NCBI RefSeq assembly: GCF_000143415.4
Contig: NW_003314325.1
Span: 28,149 to 92,148 of the forward strand
DNA: 64,000 nt
Source: Selaginella moellendorffii
Lineage: Eukaryota > Streptophyta > Lycopodiopsida > Selaginellales > Selaginellaceae
Direction: 5' to 3'
In this document: in pieces, positions 43,014-55,379 of the stretch
Position numbering within the stretch: the first letter of the stretch is position 1
How the letters are laid out: each line of letters opens with the position of its first letter
Notes under the pieces: model-generated
Database searches by the model: none
What the model was told of the DNA's origin: nothing
The model's input: only the letters and a program-made list of their open reading frames with translations
Program-made: the position numbers and the translations under genes

Positions 43014-43639
43014 GAGAATCAGCTAAACTAAAGAGTATGCCTATCAATATTCATGCGTCAGGAAGGACATCTTGTCATGCTTTGTGTCAAAACACAAGAT
43101 TTAGTTGCAACAGGACTATTTTGCAGTCTCTTGGAACTCTTGAGATATGGGAGAAATGATGATTTCAACAAAACGTTAGCATCATCAATTATATGTAATT
43201 ATCTTGAAAATTTTGTGAAAAACTAATTTTATATATAATAGATTATTATTGTTCAATGTTTATAAACAAATAATAATTATACACTTAAAACTAAACTAGG
43301 AATAGAATAAAAGAGGAATAGAATATTTATTGAATACATTAAAAAAAACACACAAACTATAAATGAAATTTACAAAAAAGAATGAAAATAAAGTATTTTT
43401 AGCAATAAATTTCATGTCTTCAGTTCTAAACATTTGTTTTAGACCATATACATCCACACGAATTTGTATCAATGATAGATAAGTATTATTTTGCATATGA
43501 TAATTAGTTAACATTAAGTGTATTACAACACTATAGTGTGTAATTAACTATATCTTGAATAACATAAAAGTTTAAAATAAAATTGAGAAATAAATACTTG
43601 CAATTTCAATATCTCTCAAATGAAAATCAAGCATATCTA

Positions 43640-44100
43640 AAAATTTAGAGTATGAAAAAAAGTACAATATTAGTTTTTTGTAACATTATTTAGTTACAAG
43701 CCAATATAATATAGAAAAACATGACAATACAAAAAACAATTTCATACTTGAATATAAAAAATTATGTACATTAATTTTTTATACTAAAACTGTTTTGTTA
43801 AGTTAAAAAATTTAAAAATTTTAATCCTTACTAGTTATTAGTTAGTTTCCCACCATATGATTTAAAATTGTATCAATATACTTTACAAAAAAAATTATTA
43901 TATAATTGGGGCTATAAAATATATAAAAATAAATTTTCTTTGATTTTTAATTTTATGTTGTGTAGTGATTGTCTAAAGGTAGTAAAATATCTTTATAGAT
44001 GCCAAAAATTGATAAATTTATTAATAGATATTGTGAGTATAAGAATGTTAATTCTTTCATTTTTAGTCATACTATAATTTTCTCTTTATAGTGAATGAAC
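43640..44100 (+). repeat. A+T-rich dispersed repeat, copy 1
   Basis: It contains the sequence CATATGATTTAAAATTGTAT followed by GGTAGTAAAATATCTTTA and TTGATAAATTTATTAATAGA. The same order recurs at 45,150-45,560 and 51,060-51,240 (same strand) and inverted at 49,850-50,230. No coding capacity is seen. Confidence 0.7.
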
Positions 44101-44379
44101 TAAAAATATTTACAGTAAAAAATATAATAGAAAATTAATTAAAATCAATATACTTCACAATAGACTTGATTGACATTTTTAATAATTTAATATCTCAATA
44201 ACAAGAATGAAAAGTAAATATTATATTTTTATTTTAATTGTGTTATAATATCATATTTATAATAGCTCTTCAACACATTAGCCAAATATTTAATTGAGCA
44301 AAATTCTCAATGCCACAAAATCCTAATAAACCATAATCCTAAAACCCACTATCACATTTTTTATACTTTATATGTGAAG

Positions 44380-44580
44380 TGTGAAAAAAATTTCATTTTA
44401 AAGTTTATTATATTTTTATGAGACTTTAAGTGAGTAAGGTAGCAATCAATAAAGCAAGATATAGTAATTTTGAGTGACAAAAAGGGGAAAAAAAGGACAT
44501 TTGTGAAGAATTCATGTGAAATTTCAGCTGTGCAAAAGCGATATAAAACATTTCTCCAGATGAAGTGTGAGGCATCCATA
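44380..44580 (-). repeat. Decayed copy C of the dispersed repeat at 25,085-25,975 (3' part, inverted)
   Basis: The minus-strand translation ASHFIWRNVLYRFCTAEISH, followed by FFTNVLFFPFLSL, parallels the last third of the membrane-protein ORF at 25,473-25,973. The copy is A+T-rich and truncated. Confidence 0.6.
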
Positions 44581-45149
44581 ACAAATTAATTTTTCTCTAA
44601 ATTTTGCTCAATCATCCATATTTTTTATGTAATTTAGCGTATAAGCATTATCTGAAATTCACTTTAGAGTGAGTAAGATTAAGTCATTATGGTTAAAATG
44701 AGTTAAAATTTTATTGATATATTTAATAATGAACTTTATTAATATGATTATAATCAACTATTATTTAGAATATGTAAGATTGAGTTTCTTTACCCAAATT
44801 TCTCCTGAAATTAATTTTTTTTAAAAATTTATTGTAATGACAAAAAAATAAATAAACTTTTTTTCATTTTTAGTTAAACTATAAATATTTTATTTACAAC
44901 AACTTTAGTTATAGGTATATAATTATTATTTTAGAATATACCATAAAGTACATAATGAGAGCATGATCAAGATGGAGAGGTAAAGAGAAGAAAAATAAAA
45001 ATTTAATAACAAAAGTAAGGCATACCCTTACTATTTGCATTGTGCAATTTATTTTGTAAATGTAAATATAATATATTTCTTTTTAATTTAAAAATTATTA
45101 GTTTTTTACATTTTTATAAATTTTTATAAAGTAAAATATATAAAAATTT

Positions 45150-45201
45150 CAAATGAAATTCCTATGACAATACCAAAAAATATTTCATACTTGAATTTAA
45201 G

Positions 45202-45244
<43 letters not shown>

Positions 45245-45560
45245 GTTTTTTATACCAAAATTAGTTTTGCAAGTTGAAAAAATTAAAAATATTTAACTCT
45301 TACTAGCGATTAGTTAATTTCCTACTATATGATTTAAAATTGTATAGATATACTTTAGAAGAAAATTTATTACATGATTGGAACTATGAAATATATAAAA
45401 ACAAATTTCGTTTGATTTTTATTTCACATTGTGTGGTGATTTTCAAAAGGTAGTAAAATATCTTTAGAAATACCAAAATTTGATAAATTTATTAATGGAT
45501 ATTGTGAGTATGAGAATGTTAATCCTTTCATTTTTTGTCATACTATAATTTTCTAATAAA
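45150..45560 (+). repeat. A+T-rich dispersed repeat, copy 2
   Basis: It is colinear with 43,640-44,100, with an (AT)n expansion inserted at 45,206-45,241. Confidence 0.7.
45206..45241. repeat. (AT)n microsatellite
   Basis: An AT dinucleotide run of about 35 bases lies within A+T-rich repeat copy 2. Confidence 0.9.
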
Positions 45561-46229
45561 TTAATAAATAAATTGCAAATAAATTACCAATATCTACAGT
45601 AAAAATTATAATAAAAAAATAATTAAAATCAATACACTTCACAACACACTTGATTAATATTTTTAGTAATTTAGTATCACAATAAGAAGAATGATAGTTG
45701 AATATTATAATTTAATTTTAATTGTCTTATAATCTCATATTTATGAATGCAAGAAATTTGTATAGAAAATTTTAGATGAAACAGGTTATGAAAGTATTTT
45801 ATTATTAAAGTTATAAATTTCACTGTTCTTAGCTGCTAAGATTGCTGTCACCACACACCCATTGCTGCTGCCAGATGGGGCTCTTGCTCAGTTGCACGTG
45901 TTTAAGGTAAGTGTTGGGACAAATTGCAAGGCATTCCAGTTACATGAATGTGCTTCACAGGACTAGCAAATCGTTGAAGAAATGTCTTTGTTTTTCTCAC
46001 CCTTTGTTCTAGGCTAAGACTGGACTGGACTGAGAAAAAGCTGCGACTTGAGAGAAACAATCTCTTCCCTGGAAGCAGCGTCTTCTCGCTTTTGGTGGCA
46101 ATGTGTGTCGATCACCGCCTTCTCCCTCGCGATCATGGCAGAGATCCTGGTACTTGCGATCATGATGCCGAAGTAGCAAACGAATTCCGGCCAGGCGCTG
46201 ATCTTCTGGAGCCTCTTGGATTGAATCTC

Positions 46230-46420
46230 ATTCGCAAATAACTCCAGAGACCCAGGGAACTACGACCAGGGCGTTCTGATGAGTTTGCCTGTACTCCTCT
46301 TGGTAATGGCCCCTGACCTTTAGCTTTAATTGATCAGCCTATCAAGATTTTGAGCAATCGATTGAAAGGAAAACAGAAAAGAAAAGTTGATTGGTGGTGT
46401 TTGTGCTCGTAGATATCAGG
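46230..46420 (+). repeat. Copy of the segment at 29,740-29,955
   Basis: It matches in the same orientation from AATAACTCCAGAGACCCAG to GTGTTTGTGCTCGTAGATA. It is followed directly by the inverted PAN-like fragment. Confidence 0.7.
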
Positions 46421-46990
46421 CGAGTAGCAGCCCTTCGGCAGTGCAAAACACCCCAGATGTTGCATTTCATCTTGCCCGGCTTATGTGGTTTTGGCCTGGT
46501 TGAAGCACGCTTGACAGCAATCGGGCGGCACTGTACGTGTGATGAGTCAGTTGCACCGGACAGCAACACCATTGTAATCNNNNNNNNNNNNNNNNNNNNN
46601 NNNNNNNNNNNNNNNNNNNNNNNNNNNNNNNNNNNNNNNNNNNNNNNNNNNNNNNNNNNNNNNNNNNNNNNNNNNNNNNGGAAGATCCCCACCTCTGCAA
46701 GAAAACCGAGGATAAAACCAGCACTGGACGCTCCAAAACCTGATACTCGGTAATAGCTGGGATTGCGTTTTCGGACATCGGGTCACACGCTCGGATTTCC
46801 AGCAATCATCTGTCCAATACTTTCACATCTGTGAGCGGTCCAAACGCAAAATGAGAGTGTAGTACCTTCAACAGGGGAGCTGAAATGAAGCCTTTGGAGC
46901 GTCAATCACTAGAGCGATGTATTTCCAGATCCAAGCCTTTACCTACACTCCCTGGAATGTAGCTTTGGTAAGATGTCTTTGCCTAGGACA
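46390..46990 (-). pseudogene. Second decayed PAN/Apple-like fragment, interrupted by an assembly gap
   Basis: On the minus strand this reads DCCQACFNQAK, then after frame changes KCNIWGVLHC, GCYSPDIYEHK. It matches the plus-strand fragment at 31,428-31,830 in inverted orientation. An in-frame stop follows AKTT. The block of N at 46,580-46,679 cuts through it. Confidence 0.5.
46580..46679. other. Assembly gap of 100 N
   Basis: Exactly 100 N, a conventional placeholder for a gap of unknown size. Distances across it are not reliable. Confidence 0.98.
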
Positions 46991-47071
46991 GAAGGTACTC
47001 ACGCTGTTGTCCTCTGAGCTCTGGATCTTGACAGTGCTTTCGCAAGAATCATGAAACCGCTCACATCTTTA

Positions 47072-47870
47072 TCGTGACGATGAACCTATATTGTTAGCCG
47101 AGATGATTGCACGGTTCATAGCAGAAGCGAATAGTGTTACCAGTCTTGGAGGCTCTTTGTATTCGAACTGAAGAGCCAAACTCATCATGGAGACTAGACT
47201 CCTCTCAAACTTTACTTTCACCTTGAAAAGAAAACACGATGGATCATTTATTATAAAGCATAGACAATAGTACCTAGACCGTGGCTTGTTGAGAACTATC
47301 AGAGCTGGGGAATGGCATTGCATTGTGGGCATTTCTCACAAGACCTTGAGGAACCAAATTAAACCCTAGACCTTCCTCTCAAAGCAGGAAATATTTTCTG
47401 GAAATCAAAAGAAATCGGAGTGATAATGAATCAGGGATCATAAAGAATCATAACAATGTCTCTTAATCAAGGATGAATCGAGAGACAATGATGAGTATGA
47501 CAAGTGTGCTAAGTGCAACGACAACAATTAAGAGCAGCACATTGACTAAGCCACATTAGTGGGGCCATCATACTTGGCATCGCCTCCAGCCAGCTCCCTT
47601 GTCACCCTATTGGTGCTTAGGCATGATTCAATGTCACTAACTTTGGAGTGGATACTTTGCTCAAGTCTTTTTTTATGTGCTTGTGCACTAAATTACATAA
47701 GAAATATAAATGATCAAACAAGAACAAAAGGAAGATCAACTTGTTATGACCACCTTCCACTCTATTTGGTGAAATGCTTCACATCACTCTTGCATAATTG
47801 AAATTTTGTGGAGATTCTTTATGGGGTCTTCATTTTCCCTTTTTTGTCATTTGAAATTGCAACTGTTGAC
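47072..47870 (+). repeat. Decayed A+T-rich copy B of the dispersed repeat at 25,085-25,975
   Basis: It aligns along its length with copy A. Where copy A has CpG (for example CAACGACGAGCACGACAAG at about 25,503) this copy has TG or CA (CAATGATGAGTATGACAAG at about 47,484). The ORF of copy A is interrupted by stops here. Confidence 0.75.
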
Positions 47871-48119
47871 AACACCAAATTTTTGTCTAAAAAATCCACA
47901 AATGCTAAAATAACAAACTTGTCAAAAACATGTGAAGAGAGTGAAAAAGGAAGAGAAGCTCAAGAAAGGGCATCAACATCAACCATAGAACTACTCAAGT
48001 GATGAACAACATCAAAATCATATATTTAAAATTTTAAAGCCTATTGTGCAATACAACTAACTAAGTTTTTCTAATTCAATAATAAAGTAACTGTAGTATA
48101 ATCATCTTTTAGTAATATT

Positions 48120-49000
48120 CAAGAATTATGTAGATATACATGAAATTTCTCAAAACCCCAAACTACGCTGAACACTCTTTCTCTCCACTCCACTAGTTGT
48201 AATATATAATTGATATATGCAATAGAATAGTGTTGATTAGGCACACTTAGGCTCTTTTGTATTAACACATCTCCAAAATAAAAATTAAAGGCATCCACAT
48301 GCAAAATGAAAAATCGAGTGTAGTCAAGATACATTAAAACTAGAGAAGTCGTCACTAACTCTTTGAGATCCATAAATGTCCACTCATAGTCCACAGACCA
48401 GATAAAAGACAATGTTGACAATTTAAAAAATACTCGCAACGATGCAATATGATCAGAAAGATGATCAACAAAACAATGAAAATACTACACTTTGCCCAGG
48501 AAGCATTGCACATCATTCACACACTTCAAAGTAAGGAACGTTAAAACAATCACAAGTTTGTCAAGATCAACTTACAAACCTTTATGAAAAATATAGTAAC
48601 CAAGATAAGTCGTGTCCTTTAACCCAAACATGCAATTCAACCACTTTAGCTTTAAACTAATTTTTTATAGTTGATCCAACACCTTACAAACATCATAGAC
48701 GTGTTTCTCCCATGTCCCCTTCGAGTGAATCAAGATATCATTGATAAAGTCAGCAGTCACTTCTAGTATATCACAAAGAACCTTATCCATCATTCATTGT
48801 AAAGTTGTTAGAACATTATTCAAACCAAATGGTATCACCAAAAACTCATATAAACTAAACAATATATGAAATACAATCTTAGGAATATCTTCTTCAGCTA
48901 TCAATACTTATCAGTACTTAGAAGCAAGATTTAACTTGTTGATCACATGTCTTCACCCATGTCTTTGAACTTGGGCAATATTAGTGTCAACTTCCATTGG
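48120..49000 (-). mobile_element. Ty3/gypsy LTR-retrotransposon pol relic (RT and RNase H)
   Basis: The minus-strand translation, across several frames, shows VIPFGLNNVLTTLQ (from MPFGLxNAPATFQ), DFINDILIHSK (from YIDDILIxSK), LKLKWLNCMFGLKDTTYLGY, and farther on FILHVDAFNFYFGDVLIQ and VVWGFEKFHVYLHNS of the RNase H region. These are canonical gypsy blocks. The second catalytic Asp of the YIDD box is Asn, and stops abound, so the copy is dead. LTRs were not found. Confidence 0.8.
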
Positions 49001-49849
49001 AACAAGACTATCTCCCATGGGATGTGAAATAAAGGACACACAACAAGAAGGAGAAGAGGCAATGTTTCATAATATTGTGCTAAGCAAACAACATTATCAA
49101 GGGTGGCGGAAGCAAGTGCATGCATAAATCTTATAAGATTTTATCAAAATGTTAGTCACAATATTCCTAATTTGATCCACTTCAACATATTTGGCTTTGT
49201 ATGAAGCAAGAGGCTTAAAAAACAAACCCTAAATTGCATCACTGACTTAGATGGTCCTTGACAAAGATAATACAATTATTGAAAGGCATTATCACAATTG
49301 TCAATATGTCTAAATGTGCATTTGAAGATGTCTGAGAGAATGTTCCAATCCGCATGAGTGGTTGCACTCAAACCATTGTACAATTGCAACTCCATCCTTT
49401 AGAGACACATGAAAAACACTAAGTAGCATCCCAAAAATGATATATAGCAATCATTGTAAAGTGATTGAATTAATGGTACACATTATCTTCAGGAACCCAT
49501 AGAAGAACTTGAGTTAGACACAAGGATTGGTAGTAAGAGCAAGAAGACTTGTACTATGTGCTCTGAATGCCACCATCAATTGAGTTTAATTGTTTAATTA
49601 CAACCACATAACATCGAGTAAAGATAAATGAAAAGGAAAAGGCAAAACAAAATAAATTGAAAAAGTTATAAGAAAAGGGAGATCTAGATAATGTAAAAGT
49701 TAGATCTAAAGAAAAAATCCAAATTCAAACACTTTTTAAGGACAATCAAAATTACTTATACATCAAAATATAATTAATTATATAATATAGTGGTATATAA
49801 ATGCTAGTAATACATTTACTATAGTAAATTATAGTCTGATAAAAATAAA
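49001..49849. other. A+T-rich sequence, probably more of the gypsy relic; no gene
   Basis: Low-complexity A+T-rich DNA. Upstream RT or protease blocks of the gypsy element would be expected here on the minus strand, but I cannot read any with confidence. Confidence 0.35.
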
Positions 49850-50230
49850 AATAATTACATTCATATGCTCATAATATCTATAAATAAATTGATTGAATTT
49901 TGGCATTATCATAACCACTTTGAAGATATTTTACTACATTTAAAAAATTACATCACAATAGTAAGTTAAAACCAAAGGAATTTTTTTTACATATTTTATA
50001 CCCCCAATTGTTTAATAAATTATCTTGTGAATTTTATCAATACAATTTTAAATTATATGGTGGAAAAATAACTAATAACTAGTAAGGATTTAAGTTTTTT
50101 ATTTTTTAACTTATAAAATTAAGTTTGGTATAAAAAATTATTTTATATATTTGTCTTATATTAAGTATAAAAAAAATTTGGTATTGTCATAGACATTTCA
50201 TTTGCAATTTTTATACATTTAATTTTATAG
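49850..50230 (-). repeat. A+T-rich dispersed repeat, copy 3 (inverted)
   Basis: The reverse complement contains CCATATAATTTAAAATTGTA and AGTAAAATATCTTCAAAGTG in the same order as copies 1 and 2. Confidence 0.65.
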
Positions 50231-51059
50231 AAACTTTAAAAGATGTAAAATAGTAAATTTCTTTAATTTATAAATATATTGTATTTATAGTTATAAAGAA
50301 AATCACACAATACAATCAACACATGTAAGCACATATTCTACTTTTGTTTTAAATTTTTTATTCATCTTTTCTTTACCTTTTTGTTTCAACTGTGCTTTCA
50401 TTTAGTACTTCATACTTTATTTCAATATAAAGGCTAAAAAATAAGTATACACCCAAAGAGCTTCCCCACCCTATTTTTATTGTGAAAGAAATATAGCAAA
50501 TTTATGAAATTATAAAACATGAAGAAAGAAGTATTCTCATTCATTATCTTGATTTGTATGTTGAAATTTTGGTTGCAATCTTATGATTCAGAAGAGACTT
50601 TATTAATTTCATGGCTGCTATTGCAGTCCTAGCCATTATAATAATTCTAGAAACCATTGGTGGAGCTACAAAAGTATTACATCTATAAGTGAATCTTCAA
50701 GATCGATTGATCTATGGGTAATTCAAATTTGATCCACATTCTTGTGACTAATTAGTTAGCTCTCGGGATAATCCACTTCTAAACTTTATTAACTTGTATT
50801 TTCTTTTTTCAAATCTAAAATTTTCTATTTCTTCATCCACAAAATGCTTGTTTTTTCGTCTTGACAAATTAGTGGTAATTCAAAAACTTATAAATTCTCA
50901 AGCAGTAAATATTTTTTTTTTCAAATTTTGTGGTTGTAGACACTTCCATATAAGTTAAGAAAGGACTAGGAAGATTGAAAATATAACATATTTTTAATTT
51001 AAACAAATTAGTTACTTTACATCTTTCAAAGTTTTAATAAAATTAAATATATAAAAATT
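50231..51059. other. A+T-rich sequence, no gene recognised
   Basis: No frame longer than a few dozen codons shows a signature, and no further repeat copy is clear in this stretch. Confidence 0.35.
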
Positions 51060-51240
51060 ACAAATAAAATGCTTATAACAATACAAAAAATGACTTTATA
51101 CTTGAATGTAAGAGAAGTATATAAACTAATTTTTATATAAAATTTAATTTTGTAAGTTGAAAAACTTAAATTTAATCCTCACTAGTTACTAGTTATTTTC
51201 CTACTATATGATTTAAAATTTTATTGATAAACTTCACTAA
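51060..51240 (+). repeat. A+T-rich dispersed repeat, copy 4 (partial)
   Basis: It shares AACAATACAAAAAATGACTT, the CTTGAATGTAAG segment and TTTTCCTACTATATGATTTA with copies 1 and 2, and ends soon after. Confidence 0.6.
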
Positions 51241-51679
51241 ATTTTTATAAATTTCTTGCTTTAAAATTTCATAATAAAGATAAAGAAACTTTGATTTTCA
51301 GAATGTTGTTAAAACATAATTGATATTTCATTTTCATTCAAATTATAAACTTGCATCCATTTAGCAAAAGTATATAATAACTAGTTAACACAATTAATTA
51401 ATGATTTTCTTCACGAATATCACAACAACAATGAAAAACTAAAAGATATCTACTATATAGTGGTAGAAAAACTTAGGGTTGGTAAACCCTAAAAGAATGT
51501 CTAACTTTAACATTTAAACTATATTTAAATTTTAAATTAAAATAATTAAAATTTTTAATTCCCCTCGGCCCCTTGGCTCCAATCTCAACCTTAAGTCAGT
51601 TTGGAAACACTATTAAAAAGTTCCTTCAAAACTGATTCTTAGACCTCATTATCCCTATTATACTTTTGGAACCCCTTAC

Positions 51680-52040
51680 AACCTCTCCCCCCCCTGCCCC
51701 CTGGGAGACACATGCTTATAATTGACTATGCTTCCCTACAAATTCATGCTAGTTGGGAGCAAATTGGATCTGCTAGATGTCAATTAATATGTGGTGTGAC
51801 AACTAACATAGTCGAACCTGAGACTGCTTTGATACCAAATGTAAGTTCTTGAGTTTAGACTTCCTAAGAGGTCACCCAGCCCAGTACTATTCAAACTTAA
51901 AGACGTTTAACCCCAAATATCCCAAGACTCTTAATCAATTCAAAAAAGGGGTGCATTTTTATTCATAGGCCTTTTCCCTCTATATTTGAACTTTTATAAA
52001 TCGTTTCTCAAGTCGTTTCTTTTGGTTGCTTACATTATAG
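51680..52040 (-). mobile_element. Probable Cassandra-like TRIM retrotransposon relic carrying a 5S rRNA-like segment
   Basis: Read on the minus strand. A 5S rRNA-like block (51,857-51,928) contains TAGTACTGGGCTGGGTGACC, followed by TCTTAGGAAGTC, where plant 5S RNA has AGTACT.GGATGGGTGACC and TCCTGGGAAGTC. It is followed by an LTR-like end (CTTACA), then TTGGTATCAAAGC at 51,822-51,838, close to the initiator-Met tRNA primer-binding site TGGTATCAGAGC. About 120 bases on there is a purine-rich tract GGGGGCAGGGGGGGAGAGG (about 51,689-51,707). Cassandra elements are known for exactly this combination. The second LTR is not clear and boundaries are approximate. Confidence 0.5.
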
Positions 52041-52166
52041 TGCTTCAAAGGAATTACTAACAATAAAAAGGTATGAAAAAGGCCACAATCTTTAAAACAA
52101 ACAAAACAATCAAAACAATCACATTGAAAATAGATTGTGCAAAAGAAGTGTTTATTAAATTTGTAG

Positions 52167-52955
52167 TCAAATTGTGCACCAACACAAACTACTCATCTCT
52201 TTGCTAAATCTATCTTTACTTGGTTCATATATACCAGATGGGTATTGAATTCTATACCAACAATCCAACTCTTTAGATCTAAAAGTAACAATATGATTCC
52301 TGTAGTCTGCTGAGTGCTTCTTAAGCCCATTCATCCCTAAATATATCATATCTGAATTCTCTATTATACCAATAAAATCTGTACTTTCTGAAAAGCTTTC
52401 CATTTTATAAGTTAAATTCTCAATTCCATAACCATCTTTCATTTGCAGATCTGCAGTTAATCTTTTTGCAAAATACTTGGAATCATGAACTACTTTCTTG
52501 AGAAGTTGAAGCTGTCCATAACCATTATCAAATGCAATTGTGATGTGATGATCATTGATTCTCCCACTGTATTCTACATAATAAAAAGCAGTACATATAT
52601 GTTGATTTAGTCTCTTATATTTTCTGGACTTAGATAAGTTGTAATCGCCCATGAGGCAATATATAATACCTCAAATGTTAAAGTACTTATATTGCCATTG
52701 CAGTCTAACTCTAAGCAGTGTTGATGTAAAAATATCGTGATCAAGAATCACTGGTAATACAGTCAAAGTCCTCGTAACTTCACAATTCTCCATCATAAAC
52801 TTGAAATCCTTAACCTGTGAATTACTGTCGACAGTAATATTAAACTCATCCACCAACTTCTGAGAAATAACATCATAATAACAACCAGAATCCCCAGTTT
52901 CCTTTTAAGCCCAGGGTTTCCGACTAACCTTCCAATAGCTTTTGCCATCGAACCC
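52167..52955 (-). pseudogene. Decayed retropepsin-like repeat, copy 3
   Basis: The minus-strand sequence parallels 27,361-28,203: the start region with ATGGCAAAAGCT, DSGCYYDVISQKLVDEFNI, VLPVILDHDI, INDHHITIAFDNG, MIYLGMNGLKKHSADYRNH and the end RFSKEMSSLCWC. Frame changes lie after the DSG motif region and after HDI, and the flanking LGMDWL is altered to LGMNGL. Confidence 0.75.
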
Positions 52956-52999
52956 TAAATTTACAAAATCATAAAAGCATCAACCCTTTAAAGAGTCGT

Positions 53000-54523
53000 C
53001 CCTTTTTCTGGACACTTTATATATGGCAGTCTCCTTTTGCTGCGAGAATCGAGAAGGACATCCTCCTCGGCCACAACCGCTTTCCTCGCCCCTCCAAAAA
53101 GCTTGCTGGACTTTGGTTCACAATCTTCTGCCTGAACACTCAGTATTGCAATGGATTTCACCAGCAAGCTGGCATTGAGATCCTTGAGGCGCATTTGCTG
53201 AGTCTGGCCGGAGTGAACAAGTCAACAACTTACCCATGGAATCTTCCACTAGGAGACTAGCAATAAAGAACTTTCTCGACCTTTCCAATTGTTGGTTGTG
53301 CTGCAGCACGCAGCATTCAAAGAACGTAGCCTAATTTACCTTAAGAAACCACAGCTTCCGCAATGCCCAACCAAGGAGCAGTACATGCAATGCATCGGAA
53401 TTACAGCATGAGCTCCAAAAAAATTTCAAGCGCCTCCACGATGATCATTCCGGGATATGCCTTGATCGTGTTCCAAGAAGTAACGTCGCTCAAAGCCTCC
53501 TCGAGTCCACTAGCTTGCCCGCCTATTGGCCACGATTCACGGGCATCGTACGTCGCGAATAGCCTGGCCGTGGTTTAAGTAGGCCAGCCTCTTCGGCTTT
53601 TTGTCCAGCGTAGCAGCCTCTTCCCCACTTGTGACCAGGAGTTTGATCCTTGCGAACTTTGACAAAATCCTCCAAAGCTTCTGAATTTTAACACAGGAAA
53701 TCTAAAGTGAACACCTGGTCGTGTTTGTCGCATAAATCGTCCTTTTGGAATGAGTTGTCAAGAAAGCTCAGATACTTCCCAAGTTGTTGCTTAGACACTT
53801 CATGCTTCTGCTGAAAGTTGTCAAGCGCACCCGGTCACGCTTCATGGCTTCTTTCACATTTCCAAGAAAGAGGCGCCTCTCCCTTTTCGAGAGACTCCTG
53901 CTTCTTGAAATCTCTCTTCATCGTTTCTGGGAGCTGAGAACACGCAACCAAATCAATACTTCCGACCTAGAAAACTATATCTAAGTGTCACCTGAAGCAG
54001 GCTTCGAAGACGTCCTTCCGCAGCATAGAAAGAAGAAAGAAAAAATAAAACGATGGTTTAAACTCAAGAAAGAAGGAGCCTTCGACCAACCTTAGCAGAA
54101 GCCTCCATGCTCAAAGCATTCTCCTGCGAGTTGATGAGCGCCTCAATCTCATTGAGAAGCTTCAACTTCTCAGTCCCACAGCTCCAGCCCCACCATGATC
54201 CTTCTTCGAGCCTAGCACCCTGGACCAAGGTGCCTTGTTCGACCAAGGATTCGATAGGAAGCCCTTCCCATTCACCGACATTGTCCGAAGAGCATTGCTG
54301 AGAAAGTTTGGATCGTGCCGCGGCGGCGGGGGCGAGTGATTGAGCTGCCGGAGGGAGAGGAACGGTGAGAAAGTAAAGGAGGAGGAGGAGTGGCGACATT
54401 GATGTCGCTGGAGATCTTCTTGCGCTTGGCGGTGCCGGCGCCAGGCCTCCACTCCATAGCCACGCGCGAGAAGGGCCACTGGAAACCCTCTACCGTGAAA
54501 TTCCGCTTCTTGACAGCTTCCAT
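53000..54523 (-). pseudogene. Unrecognised gene remnant
   Basis: The minus strand starts with a plausible ATG at 54,523 (MEAVKKRNFTVEGFQWPFSR). After frame changes it continues LVEQGTLVQGARLEEGSWWG, EKLKLLNEIEALINSQENAL and a short exon DVFEACF with good splice borders, then LPETMKRDFKKQESLEKGEA and EALEDFVKV, with stops between. The pieces look like one nuclear or coiled-coil protein gene that has decayed, but I do not recognise the family and cannot rule out unseen introns. Confidence 0.35.
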
Positions 54524-54559
54524 GGCCGGATCATGCTCGCGCTACCCCGAGAGCATACA

Positions 54560-55379
54560 TAGCAGTTAGTCGTTAGGGCTTTGCTGATCCCCTGACGGTT
54601 TCCGGATGTAGAAGCCTTCTTCCAGATGCGCGATCTGGGCAAATGCTGCTATGCCTCTGGTCCAAAGGATTTCTCACTCATTTCCAGCATTTGATCATAC
54701 TCGACAAGATGCACATAGACGGTGATAAGGTCGTTCCACGCAACTGGATCCAGGGATCAACAGTGATCAAAGAGGCATGACCATGATCCAGATGCCAGTT
54801 CTAGGCATATGCTTGAATCGATTGGGGCGATCGATCGCGGAAAAACACGGCGCACATCGCCCAGACTGTTTTTCCGGTGTCCATTATCATCCTCTGATCG
54901 AGACCTCGCGACGAGCGGGGCCATCCCTATTTTCTCGCAACGCTCGGTGCGCTCCAACAACACCACCAGGAAGATATCTCTTGAGAAAAGCTTCTGCCAT
55001 CTTATTGTCTTATCTCATCTCATCTTATTGTCTCCACAAAGTATGCTCCCGATATCTCGTAGCACCTGAAACAAGGTATTGAGAAAACAACAAGAAGAAA
55101 ACAAAAAACTTACAGGACTGTAAGCTGGTTGACTGTCGCCAGTCGTTAGATGAGAGGTAACAGTTGCTTTGTATCAGAGAGAGCACTGATGTAGACGAGT
55201 AGAGCGCGTGTGTGTAACCTTCCGACTTGCAAGTGAAATTTAGTCTGCATACACACCGTCAGTGGCTTTCAAGAGCAAAGAAACAACTCACAACCTTGTA
55301 AGTTGTCACTATCCTATGAGGACTTGGAGGAGAAAAAGTATTAATCCTGCCAAACCTGCTGTTATGAGATAAACAAGAT
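54560..55379. other. Spacer, no gene recognised
   Basis: No frame shows a protein signature. The C-terminal parts expected for CTF18 (after NDLYA) are not found here, which supports truncation of that gene. Confidence 0.35.
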
